Source: Diphasiastrum complanatum (lineage: Eukaryota > Streptophyta > Lycopodiopsida > Lycopodiales > Lycopodiaceae). Taken from it: a stretch of 64,000 nucleotides of DNA. The DNA lies in assembly GCA_029204225.1 (NCBI GenBank), contig CM055114.1:16387502-16451501 (forward strand). The letters run 5' to 3'. This document shows, in pieces, positions 43,152 to 53,590 of the stretch (the first letter of the stretch is position 1; each line of letters starts with the position of its first letter). The notes beneath the pieces are model-generated. The model was given only the letters and a program-made list of their open reading frames with translations. It was not told the origin of the DNA and did not search any database. A program made the position numbers and the translations under genes.

Positions 43152-43925
43152 ATGGCCTCTTCCTCAGGATCCTCACGAGATTCAGGCTTGAGTTCATTTT
43201 TTACTGAATTTGGGATTACTGAAAATCTAGACTACTTCCCCAGCCTATTCAGGCCATATCTACATGTTTTGAAGACTGCACAACCAAATTTTGACTTATT
43301 TTATGAACATTATGTTAGATTCAGAGATATACTTAGTAAGCCTGTTTTCTCCATAGGTTCACTCCAGTACATGCATTATACTGATCTTGTTCATTTCTTC
43401 CCAGCTTTCAGACATAGACTTGATAGAATGTTCACCAAATTGTTTGATCTTTTCAAAAGTAGTTCAATGTGTCCTTATTGCAACAAGAAATGTCGATTGG
43501 TTGAATATCAGAGTGGTTTCATACTTTTCCTGTTAGTTCAAATCCCAGATGATGAGGAAGTTTTTGTTGCTGACCCTCCTATGGCATCATCCTCTGTTCA
43601 GTCAGCTATTAAGGATATCAGTCACTTTATTATCGACACTCTTGATAAGGAAAGTGACTTTATTGATGTAAATACTGATGTTCTCCAGGATTCTTTTATT
43701 GGCCAAAATACATCTGCTAATGAATCGATCCCTATAGAGGAGTCTAAATGTATTTTCAATTTGCTAGTATATTATATTAATGATGATGTATATTTTACTA
43801 CTGCTGATTTATGTAAAAAGTTTTACTATCGTGAAGATGAGGTTCTATGTTTATTATCTGGCACGAGCACTCTCTCTGTGGATCGAGAGAATGCGTGGAT
43901 CGAGAGCAGGCGGGAGGAGGGATGA
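43152..43925 (+). CDS. Unrecognised protein of about 258 residues
   Basis: The frame is open from 43104; I prefer the ATG at 43152 (MASSSGSSRDSGLSSFF) because it lies about 200 bp after the TATA box and gives a Ser-rich, otherwise globular start. Visible features are an aromatic-rich N-terminal half (YFPSLFRPYLHVLKTA; FYEHYVRFRDILS; FFPAFRHRLDRMF), a possible metal-binding pair in CPYCNKKC, an acidic central part, and KKFYYREDEVLCLLSGT near the end. The final 20 or so residues run into the 5' flank of the FKBP20-2 pseudogene at about 43858, so the true C-terminus may be lost. No family is recognised. It could be a retroelement gag or accessory protein, or a host gene fragment. Confidence 0.5.
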   Translation: MASSSGSSRDSGLSSFFTEFGITENLDYFPSLFRPYLHVLKTAQPNFDLFYEHYVRFRDILSKPVFSIGSLQYMHYTDLVHFFPAFRHRLDRMFTKLFDLFKSSSMCPYCNKKCRLVEYQSGFILFLLVQIPDDEEVFVADPPMASSSVQSAIKDISHFIIDTLDKESDFIDVNTDVLQDSFIGQNTSANESIPIEESKCIFNLLVYYINDDVYFTTADLCKKFYYREDEVLCLLSGTSTLSVDRENAWIESRREEG

Positions 43926-43928
43926 GGG

Positions 43929-45214
43929 ATGGCTCAAAGCTTGCCTATAACTTCTTCACCTTATGGGTTTGGAGGAGACAACAAGAATGGAGTGCGTTGC
44001 TTCCATTCAATCCAATCGCTTCCCCTGTGAAGTAAGTGAAATGGGTTTCATCTTTTCTCGAGTTCTTTGCAATCTTTGATAGAATCATCACAAAAGCTGC
44101 TTATTCATGAGTTTTTTTCTTTCTAAAAATGAAATCTGCAGGCTCACTCATTCTTGCCCTTATGGTGGTCACTTTTGTTCATCTGATTTTTGCTTAGCTT
44201 CAGATTTGTCATCCTTTGTTGCTGGGTTTTGAATTATGGTAAGCAGCCTTTGAGGCTAACCATTATGTGTTTTTGCATTAAAGTGTAATAGAATAAAATG
44301 TATTTGCACGCTCATACATTGATGACACTATCATTTTTCACTCCCTCTGTCTACAATGTGCATGATAGTAAATAGTTTGAGAATTTTATTCTTATGCTAT
44401 TGGGTTTTGATCTGTCAGCAGTCTCTTACAACAGGCAGCAATGGATACCTCCCATTTCTTGGATCGCGACATTCTGGGTTGATATTTTCTAGAGAAGGCA
44501 GACCGCAGACATCATCACGAAGATGGAAACATAAAGTAGAAGCCTCAGAATTTCACTCTGAGGTGAAATTCTCAGGTGAATGTGGGTCAACCCTGAACAT
44601 CTGGGCAAGCAAGAATGCATCAAACAGGCAACTTTTCACAGATCGCAGACATTTTCTTTCTTCCATGTTTCTGGCATTTCCCTGGACTGCTTCCAGCTCT
44701 ATTTCATTGCCAGCCGAGGCTACTTCCACTTCAAAGGAACTCTCGAGGAGTCCCTTCAACGAAGAGCGCATTCTTGAACAGAATAAACGCGTGCAAAAAC
44801 TCAATAATGCTCCGCCAGATTTCCTTCATTCGTAAGAGAAGGGTTTGACGTGAAGGTGGTTGCGAATGAGAAATATGTGACAACTGATACAGGTCTTATT
44901 TATCTGGACATCGTTGAGGGTAAAGGTGACTGTCCAAAAGATGGGCAACAGGTTATCTTTCACTACACAGGCTATAATGAATCTGGGCGGCGTATAGATA
45001 GCAGCTATCAGCAAGGCCAACCAGCAAAAACCCGCATTGGCACCTGGGTTTGAAGAAGGGATCAAGTCTATGAAGCCAGGAGGCAAGCGCCGCATAGTGG
45101 TTCCTCCGGAGCTTGGTGCAAGCTCCTCCTGTTGGGCCTTCAACATTCTTCAGTGCAAAGCAGTTCGAGGTCTTTGATGTTGAGCTTCTGGATGTTGAAG
45201 ATTGCAATCGGTGA
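43929..45214 (+). pseudogene. FKBP20-2: FKBP20-2-like peptidyl-prolyl isomerase, chloroplast lumen type, broken
   Basis: A transit-peptide-like start MAQSLPITSSPYGFGGDN (43929) may be spliced (GT at 44027, AG at 44438) to the main part. This has a twin-arginine lumenal signal (RRHFLSSMFLAFPW then LPAEA), followed by ILEQNKRVQKLNNAPPDF. It then has the FKBP domain: KVVANEKYVTTDTGLIYLD, DGQQVIFHYTGYNESGRRID, PGFEEGIKSMKPGGKRRI, and the end FFSAKQFEVFDVELLDVEDC before TGA 45214. The frame is broken at least three times: a one-base loss at about 44820, a small deletion near 45040 (after TRIGT), and a 7-nt insertion at about 45118-45124. The FKBP domain has no introns, so this may be a retro-copy. 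FKBP20-2 proteins act in the thylakoid lumen in photosystem II assembly. This copy should not make one. Confidence 0.85.
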
Positions 45215-45841
45215 ACAATTGCATTTTGTTCTAATATTGTCTGTGATTACCTCATCTCACAAAACTGTAAGTTTACTATTCAACAAAACCAAGGTTCTTT
45301 GAAGCATTTACACTTTGTTGGTTGATGACCGTCTAAAATGTGATAAAAAATTGCATCACATTGATAGCTGGGACCTATTTAGAACCTCCAAGAACCTTTT
45401 TGGTAGTTGCAAATGAAACAAATAAGCTGCTACTTCTGAATTTTGAAATGCCAATTTTGAAAAAGATTGTTTCTGCAGCTGCTGACTACTGTAGTTTTTT
45501 CAATAGATTTTGTAGGTATTTAGTTTCGTTGCTATAAGATTTTAATGCCTTTCCCAATGATACTTGTGCTAACATTATCTATAGTTGGCCGAGTGTGAAG
45601 GCGCGCACACGTTTGCCATTGCCTGTCACTGACAACTTTTGACTCAAACCATGGACCTTCGACCCAAACCATCGGCCGTAACCCAAATTGTCGGCCGCCC
45701 CTGCCTTCAATCATCAATCGCCCGCTCTGAGCATCATCCACACGTCTCGACCACAAGCCGCCACCTAGATCATCGGCAAAAGCTAAAAAACGTTTAAAAA
45801 AAATGGTTAAAAACCCAGTACATAAAGCCTTTTTTTTTTTG

Positions 45842-45896
<55 letters not shown>

Positions 45897-46235
45897 TTTC
45901 AAATCGTCTCTTGAATACCTCCTCAGAACGGTATTCATGTAGATATCAGCAAAATAGAATCCATGTTTGCAAAGATATACAGATTATTGTCAAGAAAGAG
46001 GTGCGGGAAGGGATAGAGATTATCATTCCATTGATCATGTGTGTCGCGGAGAAATTGTAGATCGAATTGGCCTAATCCTTGATCAGGAACAAATTCATAA
46101 ATGAATACTCTTATCTCTTCCACAGTGATTGATGTTTAAGTCCCTCTAGAGTTGCTGTATATTTTTAGTTTCGTCAATTACCAAATGTTGAATAATTATC
46201 TATTGTTGCTATCACAAATTAAGACTGGAATCAGA
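45215..46235. other. 3' flank of the FKBP pseudogene, non-coding
   Basis: No gene is seen. The stretch holds a GC-rich patch with repeated CGGCCG/TCGGCC words (45585-45790), the CA repeat at 45843-45894, and unassigned DNA up to the duplicated segment. Confidence 0.5.
45843..45894. repeat. (CA)26 microsatellite
   Basis: Uninterrupted CA dinucleotides. Uninterrupted tracts of this length are usually polymorphic. Confidence 0.99.
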
Positions 46236-48538
46236 GACCTAATGAGTGATGTAAATGCTTTGACACTATTTTTACCCAATGTTATCCAAGAAAAGATCCT
46301 TCAATTTACATAGTTTTGGGATATTATTTAATATTCTGTTGTTGTATCTTTACATAATGACTCATAGGAGATTATCAAATCTAATAATATTCATAATGTA
46401 ACACTAAAAAAACAAATGTAGTGTTGTGATAAGTTGCAAAGCGTTTATATGATTTTTTTCCATGTTGAATATAAATATGCACTATGGTACTTGAAAACTT
46501 TTTTATATTGGCAATTACCAAAGCATATAGAGGCCAACATGAGTGGAAGATGTATTTTTCATAAAACATTCTTAGTGCACATTTGGGATAAAGGCGAGCA
46601 ACATCGAGGGATGGATTATCTACAAAAATCATTTGCACGATAGTGAATAAAGTCTAAGCTCCAAGCATGAGATGCGAGTTCTATAGATTTTGTTGTTTTC
46701 AAGTGATGCAATTTCGACATAGAGAAGCCTTGTAAGACAAGATGTTTGAATAACTACTTATGAATTGAATAAGTCAATGCTAACTTTGGTCAATGTTGGC
46801 TTAAGACCATTTTTAGTTAGTCTCTTTGAGGTTGAAAGCCAAGGTATGCTAAAAGGTCATGAGGTCACAAATGTTTTGGATGCACAATAATCCTAGTTTA
46901 TATTAGAGTTGATCACCAAAGGATATATACTCATCATTAAGGAGAAGTGGTGATGTTCTAAGATGACATCTAGGAGCAAAAGTCATTTGTGACTTATATC
47001 TCGAGTCTCCAAAGAATAACTCTTTCCTTTTGGTTAAGACCTTAGGTGCACACCATATTCAGGACAAGCATAATAACAAGTAGGTAATGATCATTACAAA
47101 AGAATGGTTCACCAATCATTATTTGATGTATATTCATATTTTGTGATCTCTTGTTAAACTTTTATCATAAATTTTGCTAAAATTTTATAATGCCATGGCA
47201 TTACAAAAGAAAATACACTCAATTGCATGGTTTCAACCCTTGTGGTAAAATTCAATTAACCTTTAATGTTGACTTTTTTTCAAAATCCATTGAATAACCT
47301 CAAAAGATAGAATTGCTTTTGCAAGGCAATGCCAAAAAAATGGCGGCGTGAAACACATTTGAAAAGTCCTCATTTGAAATAGATCAAATTTGTCCATCGC
47401 AGCACGGTGCTTGGGTACAGTGGTTGACTGCGACCAGAGCAAGGTACTGGCTCGAATCCCAGCCGTTGCGTAATGACATTGTAAGGAGCTTGCTCCGCAC
47501 TTGGCATTGCCCAGATGGCGTGGCCAACTTGTATATATTGTGTATAACCCAGTTGTGACGTAACTCAGTATCAAAAAAAAAAAAACAACAAATTTTATAC
47601 ATGTTTCAAGGAAACTATGCTCATCTTTTATTTATTAAGTTGTGGCCACTTTTGGCACTATTCTCATTGATCCCATCATAAGTATATTTGCAATTCCAGA
47701 AAGGTGTTTAGATACAATGCTGATCAACAACAAAGACGTAAATTTTGTGAGCAGCCATGGTTCCAAACCCTACTTGGTGTGCTCATGAGAATCAACCGTG
47801 AGAGATATGCAAGCCCATTATGGATGTCCTAGTTCTGAGTGATGGTGAAGGTCATGAAACGGGAGAGGAGAGAGGAAGCGTAAGTTAGATTGTTAGTGCA
47901 CGGTTCTGACAAAGAGTCAGCAAGTGAGAGGCATTCGAGAGGAAGTGCCTTGGAAGAAGTAAATCCAAAAAAAAAAACTTCTCTTATTATGACATGCAGA
48001 GTGCTCATAATGAGCTTGGTCATGAACAAAGGTCTATAACGTGATTAATAATGCAGGAGGTTGTTAATTGATGCAAGTAGATGAATGGCAGAATTGACAA
48101 GTTGTGTGATCCAAATGCACAAAAAGATTACTGGCTTCCAAGTCTCTTTCATCTACTGGACAACGAGATATATACTCTCCTAGTAGTCCTTAATGACTTA
48201 TGAGTCGTGCAGTAAGATCGGTCTAATAAGATGCGCTTCAAACTGAAGGCACATAGGAGTGGCCATTTGCAACTCAATATAAGGACTTCAAAGCAATTAC
48301 ACACAGACAAAAACCTTTTAAATATTTAAATTTCCAAGGTTCAAGCAAAAGCGTAGTATACAAATTCTTCTGATTTATGGTTATGAGTTATGACATGCTA
48401 AAAAGAAGTCAAAATTTCATCTTCATCCCTGAAATTCTCTTGAAAGTCCACATGAATGACTAAATTTGTACACACTTGTTCATTTCTCTTTTGTATCAAT
48501 TTTGAGGTTGCACAGAAAACTACATCCAATATGAAAAT
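46236..48538 (+). repeat. Duplicated segment, copy 1
   Basis: Colinear and very similar to 59214-61698 in the same orientation. Similarity starts at GACCTAATGAGTGATG and ends at ACATCCAATATGAAAAT. It has no protein-coding gene that I can support. It includes a SINE at 47392-47585. Copy 1 lacks about 130 bp that copy 2 has at about 59755-59890. Near 48150-48190 the two copies differ by small insertions and deletions around a CTAGTAGTCC motif. Confidence 0.95.
47392..47585 (+). mobile_element. tRNA-derived SINE, copy 1
   Basis: It starts GTCCATCGCAGCACGG and has an A-box-like TTGGGTACAGTGG (47411-47423) and a B-box-like GGCTCGAATCCC (about 47449-47460), the two internal RNA polymerase III promoter parts. 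It ends in a poly(A) tract at 47573-47585. Target-site copies ATCAAATTT (47383-47391) and AACAAATTT (47587-47595) flank it. It would be transcribed by polymerase III and moved by a LINE enzyme supplied in trans. Confidence 0.88.
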
Positions 48539-49210
48539 TCTACGTGAAGAGTGGACCATTTTTGCTTTTTACCTCATCTCCATCTGAGTTCAAATAAGAA
48601 AGTTATGGCTAATCAAAGATTTTGATGATGTGGCATATCACCACGACGGGAGAATAGACCAATTTTTTTTTACCAGAATGCAGATCCTCTCATGGTGGAG
48701 ATATTCCAATGGATTCTACGCAAAGAGTAGATCATTTTTGCTTTTTACTTCATCTCCATCCGAGCTCAAATAAGAAAGTTATGGCTAATCAAAGATTTTG
48801 ATGATATCGCCATGATGCGAGAATAGACAAGTTTTGTTTACCAGAATGCAGATCCTCGCGTGGTGGATATATTCCACATCATCAAATGCTTATCTTGTAC
48901 TATAAATCTTTGATCTACCATAACTTTATTATCTGAACTCTGATAGAGATGAGGTCAAAAGCAAAATTGATCTACTCTTTGCATAGAATATGATGATGTG
49001 GCATATCGCCTTGATGCAAGAATAGACAAGTTTTTTTTTTACCAGAATGTAGATCCTCACGTGGTGGAGATATTCCACATAATCAAGTGCCACGTCATCA
49101 AATGCTTATCTTATAAATCTTTGATCTACCATAACTTTCTCATCTGAACTCTGATAGAGATGAGGCCAAAAGAAAAATTGATCTACTCTTTGCATAAAAT
49201 ATGATGGAAT
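48539..49210. repeat. Foldback array with modules in X Y X Y X' Y X' order
   Basis: Module X (about 90 bp, containing CAAAGAGTAGATCATTTTTG and AAGTTATGGCTAATCAAAGA) occurs directly at about 48545 and 48715 and inverted at about 48896 and 49111. Module Y (GATGATGTGGCATATC through ACCAGAATGCAGATCC to GGAGATATTCCAC) separates them. The inverted X copies could form long hairpins. No coding frame is present. Confidence 0.85.
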
Positions 49211-49690
49211 GTTCATATCTTGCTTATCGTTATATAAAAATTAAGAGCTTGCATTTTCATTTCGTAATTGAGTTCTTTTTTATTTGCATTTACAATACTT
49301 AGCCAAGGGGGGATGTTGTAGTTTACAAGGACAACCGACCAAGTGGACCATGATGTGGAGCGCATGTTGAATGTATTCACACCATCCATTGCCAACCCCA
49401 AATGCAAATGGCGAGGCTCATACCTAAACTCATGCCAAGTAGCATCCATGTGCTTTCATGCTGGAGAATCAATAGGGATCCTCATACTATCGTCGACTCG
49501 AATGCCATGCCATTAGCTCTGTGATGAAATTACACATAAACATGTGGCGTATCTTAGGTATGATAGGAAAATATCTTACCACCTTGGCGGGTATGGTCGC
49601 TCCTTGTAAATCTTGCCTTGCCTCCTCAAACTCATCTCGATATAAGATGCAATCTGCGAGACATCAAATAGCCTTTTGCTCATTTAATCC
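49211..49690 (-). pseudogene. CACTA TNP2 fragment, reverse strand
   Basis: Read from 49690 down it matches 24810-24990 of the forward CACTA element and includes about 190 bp missing there. The extra part encodes AWKHMDATWHEFRYEPRHLH just before LAMDGVNTFNMRSTSWSTW and VVLVNYNIPPWLS. This shows the 24.9-kb copy has an internal deletion. The fragment has no ends of its own. Confidence 0.88.
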
Positions 49691-49699
49691 TAGGATTAT

Positions 49700-50603
49700 C
49701 TAGCAAAGGTATGCTAAACTTCACTATCGTGAACCTACTACTTATATAGAACCTGATTGTAAGAACAAGGCTCACAACTTTTCCCTTGGATTTCTTGAAC
49801 AACCAGCTTTGCCAGCTCCACCAGGACAACATAGCTCCTCCTGCTAATCTATTGGAACCAGAACCTTACAATGGTAATCATGAGAAATGGAATCACAGTA
49901 ATGATCAAGAGATTGGTCCTTCAGAGCAGTATGCTATCTATGCTATCGCGCAATAGCAAGTAGCTAGACAATGGGCCAAAGCACCACTTGGATGCTTTGC
50001 ATGCGGAGAAAATCACAGAGTTGTAGAATGTCCGAAAAAAGACAAGTTTGTCCCATTCTGTCATGAATGCGGTTATGGATATTATTACAAGGACTGTCCA
50101 ACAAGACCAAAACCATTGTCGGTTACTGCTCTAGTGAATGATTATGATCAAGCAAAGACCGACAGTTCAGGCTACTGAACCAAGTGTACATTTGATGGTT
50201 GTTACCAGATCTCAGAAGCAGAAAGAGATTCTAGTTGATCCGATATCTACTAAATCTATACCAAATATAGATATACCTACTACATCATGGGTGTATTCGA
50301 ATCTCAATTCAAAAAAGAAGCGATATCAAAATATGAGGCAGTGGATTAAACAGTTGCAAGAAGAAGAAGCTCTAGAAGCTGCTAAAGTAGCAGTTGAAGC
50401 CAATTCTTCCCCTGTTTCACAAGTAGATCCACGAACGGATGTTAATATTTAGTTGCACCATCATGGAGAACCTTCAAGATGACGGAACCTGAAGCGCTGC
50501 AAATGGAAGTGATTGTGAATATTCTATCAAACAAGATGGAAATTACACTGGGAGAATTTCTTAAGCTGGTGCCGAATGCAAAAGAAGTATTAACAAAAAG
50601 ATT
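49700..50603 (+). pseudogene. Gypsy gag with double zinc knuckle, broken
   Basis: Gag text begins around 49720. Two knuckles lie at about 49998-50100: CFACGENHRVVEC, which has one residue fewer than usual before His, and CHECGYGYYYKDC, where the expected His is Tyr. A frame 50138-50452 follows with SQKQKEILVDPISTKSIPN and a Glu/Ala-rich helix. The frame 50479-50661 (LGEFLKLVPNAKEVLTKRLN) leads to protease. It is a relative of the double-knuckle gag at 4681-5100. Confidence 0.8.
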
Positions 50604-51560
50604 GAACCACGAGTCCGTTAGAAGCCAGTTTTTTGTGTCGGGTTTGAAGAAACAAATGTAGTACTCAATGTTGGAGCATCCTGGGAAAGTGAGCAATGAA
50701 ACATCACCCTACTGATACAACATAGGCAGTTTGGTAAAGAAGCAGCCGTGATACATGGAGGTTCAGGAGTTTACCTGATTTCGATGAAACTATGTGCAAG
50801 GTGGGGCCTTACCAAGATGAAGCCTACCACTTTTGCTATAAAGCTAGCTGATTAAATGACAATCCCATCCTAAGAGGATGGTTAAAGATATACATGTCAA
50901 AATTGTTGGATTGCAGTTTGTCATTACTTCTGTAGTAATAGACTTACCTGACACACCGAATGTATATCGTGTTTTATTGGGCCATCCATACTCAAATCGA
51001 ACCACCAGTCCGTTAGAAGCCAGGATTTTGTGTTGGGTTTGAAGAAACAAATGTAGTACTCAATGTTGGGGCAGCCTGGGAAAGTGAGCAATGAAGCATC
51101 ACCCTACCGATATAACATAGACAGTTTGGTAGAGAAGTAGCCATGATAGATGGAAGTTCAGGAATTAACCTAATTTTGAAGAAGCTATGTGCAAAGTGGG
51201 GCCTTACCAAGATACAGCCTACCACTTTTGCCATAAAGCTAGTTGATCAAATGATAGTCCCGTCCTAAGGGGATGGTTGAAGATATTCTTGTCCAAATTG
51301 TTGGATTGCAGTTTGTCATTACTTTTGTAGTAATGGACTTACCTGACACACTGAATGTATATCATGTTTTATTGGGCCATCCATACTCAGATTGAACCAC
51401 CAGTCCGTTAGCCAGTTTTTTGTGCCGGGTCTGAAGAAACAAATTAGTACTCAATGTTGGAGCAACCTAGGAAAGTGAGCAATGAAACATCACACTGCCG
51501 ATACAACATAGACAGTTTGGTAAAGAAGCAGCCATGATAGATGGAGGTTAAGGAGTTAAC
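50604..51560 (+). repeat. 395-bp tandem repeat (about 2.4 copies) of Gypsy protease DNA
   Basis: GAACCAC starts at 50604, 50999 and 51394, exactly 395 bp apart, and the following sequence is repeated with small differences. Each unit encodes decayed protease text (GGSGV-LISMKLCARWGLTK style, then VITS/FVV and LPDTPNVYRVLLGHP). Because 395 is not a multiple of three, the frame changes between units. The third unit is cut near 51560, where a Copia gag fragment begins. Confidence 0.95.
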
Positions 51561-51566
51561 TTTTTT

Positions 51567-52142
51567 TAATTGAGGCCTAAACTCCTCATTTACCAATATC
51601 TCTTGCAAATCCACCATGCTTGGTAAAGCCTTTTGAATGGAAAAGCTTTAAACAAGATTAGGATGATCATCCAATAAGCCATTAAGAACAACTTGAACAA
51701 GTTCTACATCCTTAATGCTCTCATCAATACATGCAAGCTCATCATTGTATGCTTTAACCCTCAAAACAAAACCATGAACACTCTCTTTTTTCTTTTGCAA
51801 ACTAGAAAATATTTGTCTTCTTAGGGTTAGGACCCTAGATGTAGACTTAGATTTATAAAGCTTCTTTAATGAATCCCAAGCCTCCTTTGATGTAATGCAC
51901 TTACCAACTTTATTGCGAAGCTCATTGGTAACATTCATCTTAATCATGTGTAGAGCTCTTTTAGCTCTCTTATCATACTTCAACTGATCTTCGGGAGCTT
52001 GAGGCCTCTCCTCCACACTTGCAACAATCTCCATCAACTCATTCATCTCCAATAAGGACTCCATCCTCACATTCCAAGTAGAATAGTTGATTGAGGTAAG
52101 CCTATCATTGCCTTCCAATATGTAGCTACTTGAGGTTGCCAT
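51567..52142 (-). pseudogene. Copia gag fragment of the element A family
   Basis: From ATG at 52142 on the reverse strand the protein closely follows gag of element A (INYSTWNVRMESLLEMNELM; TSRVLTLRRQIFSSLQKKKE; VELVQVVLNGLLDDHPNLV). A frameshift at about 51648 precedes a further stretch matching the next 30 residues, and the fragment ends at about 51567. No zinc knuckle or pol is attached. It shows the family has several dispersed members. Confidence 0.92.
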
Positions 52143-52840
52143 GTTGCAATGATTTGATGTTTATTTTGAACCCGTTCCAATGCACAAAGCACTCCCTTGA
52201 AATCACCAAATGAAACTCAAGAAGGAATCATAAAGATATGGAACATTCTATCCTCTCCTTTTTCTCTTCTTTCTAGCAATCCCTAGCACATAGAATCTTG
52301 ATTTCTTGATCACAATAGATCTAAACACAATATGATGAACTTTTGCTAACACTTAAGATTGAAATGCACTCTTGCTAGAATCTTGATATGACATCTACTA
52401 GAATATATGATTTTCTACCATAGGCAATTTCTGTCTCCAAATTCCAGTGAATGGATTAAAAAATTGGCATACTACAAGTGATTTGACCTAAAATGGTGAT
52501 AGGACCATAAAGATCCACTTTCTATGCTTCCAACAACTTGATTTGAGTGTGTAGAGCCTCCAATCGCACCCTCAAATCCACCACTAGAAATGGTTGAATT
52601 TCAAAATTTGACTTGCAACATGCTTTGAGACCATGTGAGAAATACAGATCCAAAATGCACTTAATGGATCTATGATCTTGGGTCAATTTAATCAACACAA
52701 CTAGAACTAGTTAGAAGATAGAAATTTTGAAAAATCCAACAAATTCACAATGTGGGAAACCACAACAAAAGTGTGAATGATCTTTACCATGCTTTATGGT
52801 GGCACACAGATCACCTGCAGAGTAATACTACAATCTTGGC
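52143..52840 (-). repeat. Leader, degenerate primer site and truncated LTR of the gag fragment
   Basis: The reverse-strand leader runs from 52143 to about 52623. A degenerate primer site, TGGTCTCAAAGC, lies at 52624-52635, beside TCTCACA, the LTR end. The LTR remnant continues to about 52840, where CACTA-derived sequence takes over. It is much shorter than the 653-bp family LTR. Confidence 0.65.
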
Positions 52841-53590
52841 TTCCACGTGTCTTTTGATAAATAATGTGATCAAATTTTAACATAGTATGCAATAATAATT
52901 TTTGAAATAATTTTTTATTATTTTTTGTAAAAATAGTATATATTGAGAACCTAATATAGGATCCGACAATTTTTTATAGAGACCTATTTCTGAAAATCGA
53001 AAAAATTGCCAATATATATTTTAATAATGAAACTGGCAAGAATTTTGTTTATAATAAAGGCCTACTTACAAAGATCCAAAAGCAAAAAAGAATTGATCAA
53101 AAACACCTTGAACTCAACAATGATGTACTCTTTTGCAATTGATTGTACAAAATTAGATTCTTATCAAGCAGATCATGCAGATCCCTGTTGTTTTCATTAG
53201 TTTAGGAGTATTGAACCTTTCGTGCAACCCTTCAATTGGACACAGAAGTAGAACAATAAGCAAATCTCAGTTTTCATTGGTTTGGGATAACTGAAGACAG
53301 TACATGGCTAGCCTTGCTCTTCACAAGATTGTAGTTGGCCATGTCACAAACCAATGAGCATGGCTCACAAAATTGTAGTTGGCCTTGTCACAAATATAAA
53401 TGACTAGGGATTTAATTAGAATGATTTATAAATTTGGTTTAATTTATCTTGTATTGCTAATTTCGAGAGACTAGTTGCACTAGACTCAAATTTAGTTATT
53501 ATATATATGTCTAGTATTAGCCAAGAAAATGCTATCCATGCAAGAGTATCCATGCATGTCCCAAATAGTATTCGTCATTCGTTGTTTCAA
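52841..53590 (+). repeat. Deletion derivative of the CACTA element
   Basis: 52850-53520 is colinear with 23060-23750. At about 53518 the sequence jumps to the part found at 24763-24800 (CCATGCAAGAGTATCCATGC), skipping about 1 kb. It then breaks into Copia sequence near 53590. This is an internally deleted CACTA copy. Confidence 0.88.

Noticed and set aside
43858-43866. GGCACGAG, identical to a common cDNA library adaptor word
   Set aside because: An 8-base match in the middle of continuous genomic sequence is expected by chance. The surrounding text is not vector-like.
45532-46060. Open frames containing long Val-Cys or His-Thr runs
   Set aside because: They are translations of the (CA)26 microsatellite and carry no protein signal.
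47263-47602. Reverse-strand frames over the SINE, repeated at 60413-60721
   Set aside because: Their presence in both copies only reflects the segment duplication. They translate SINE and flank and have no protein features.
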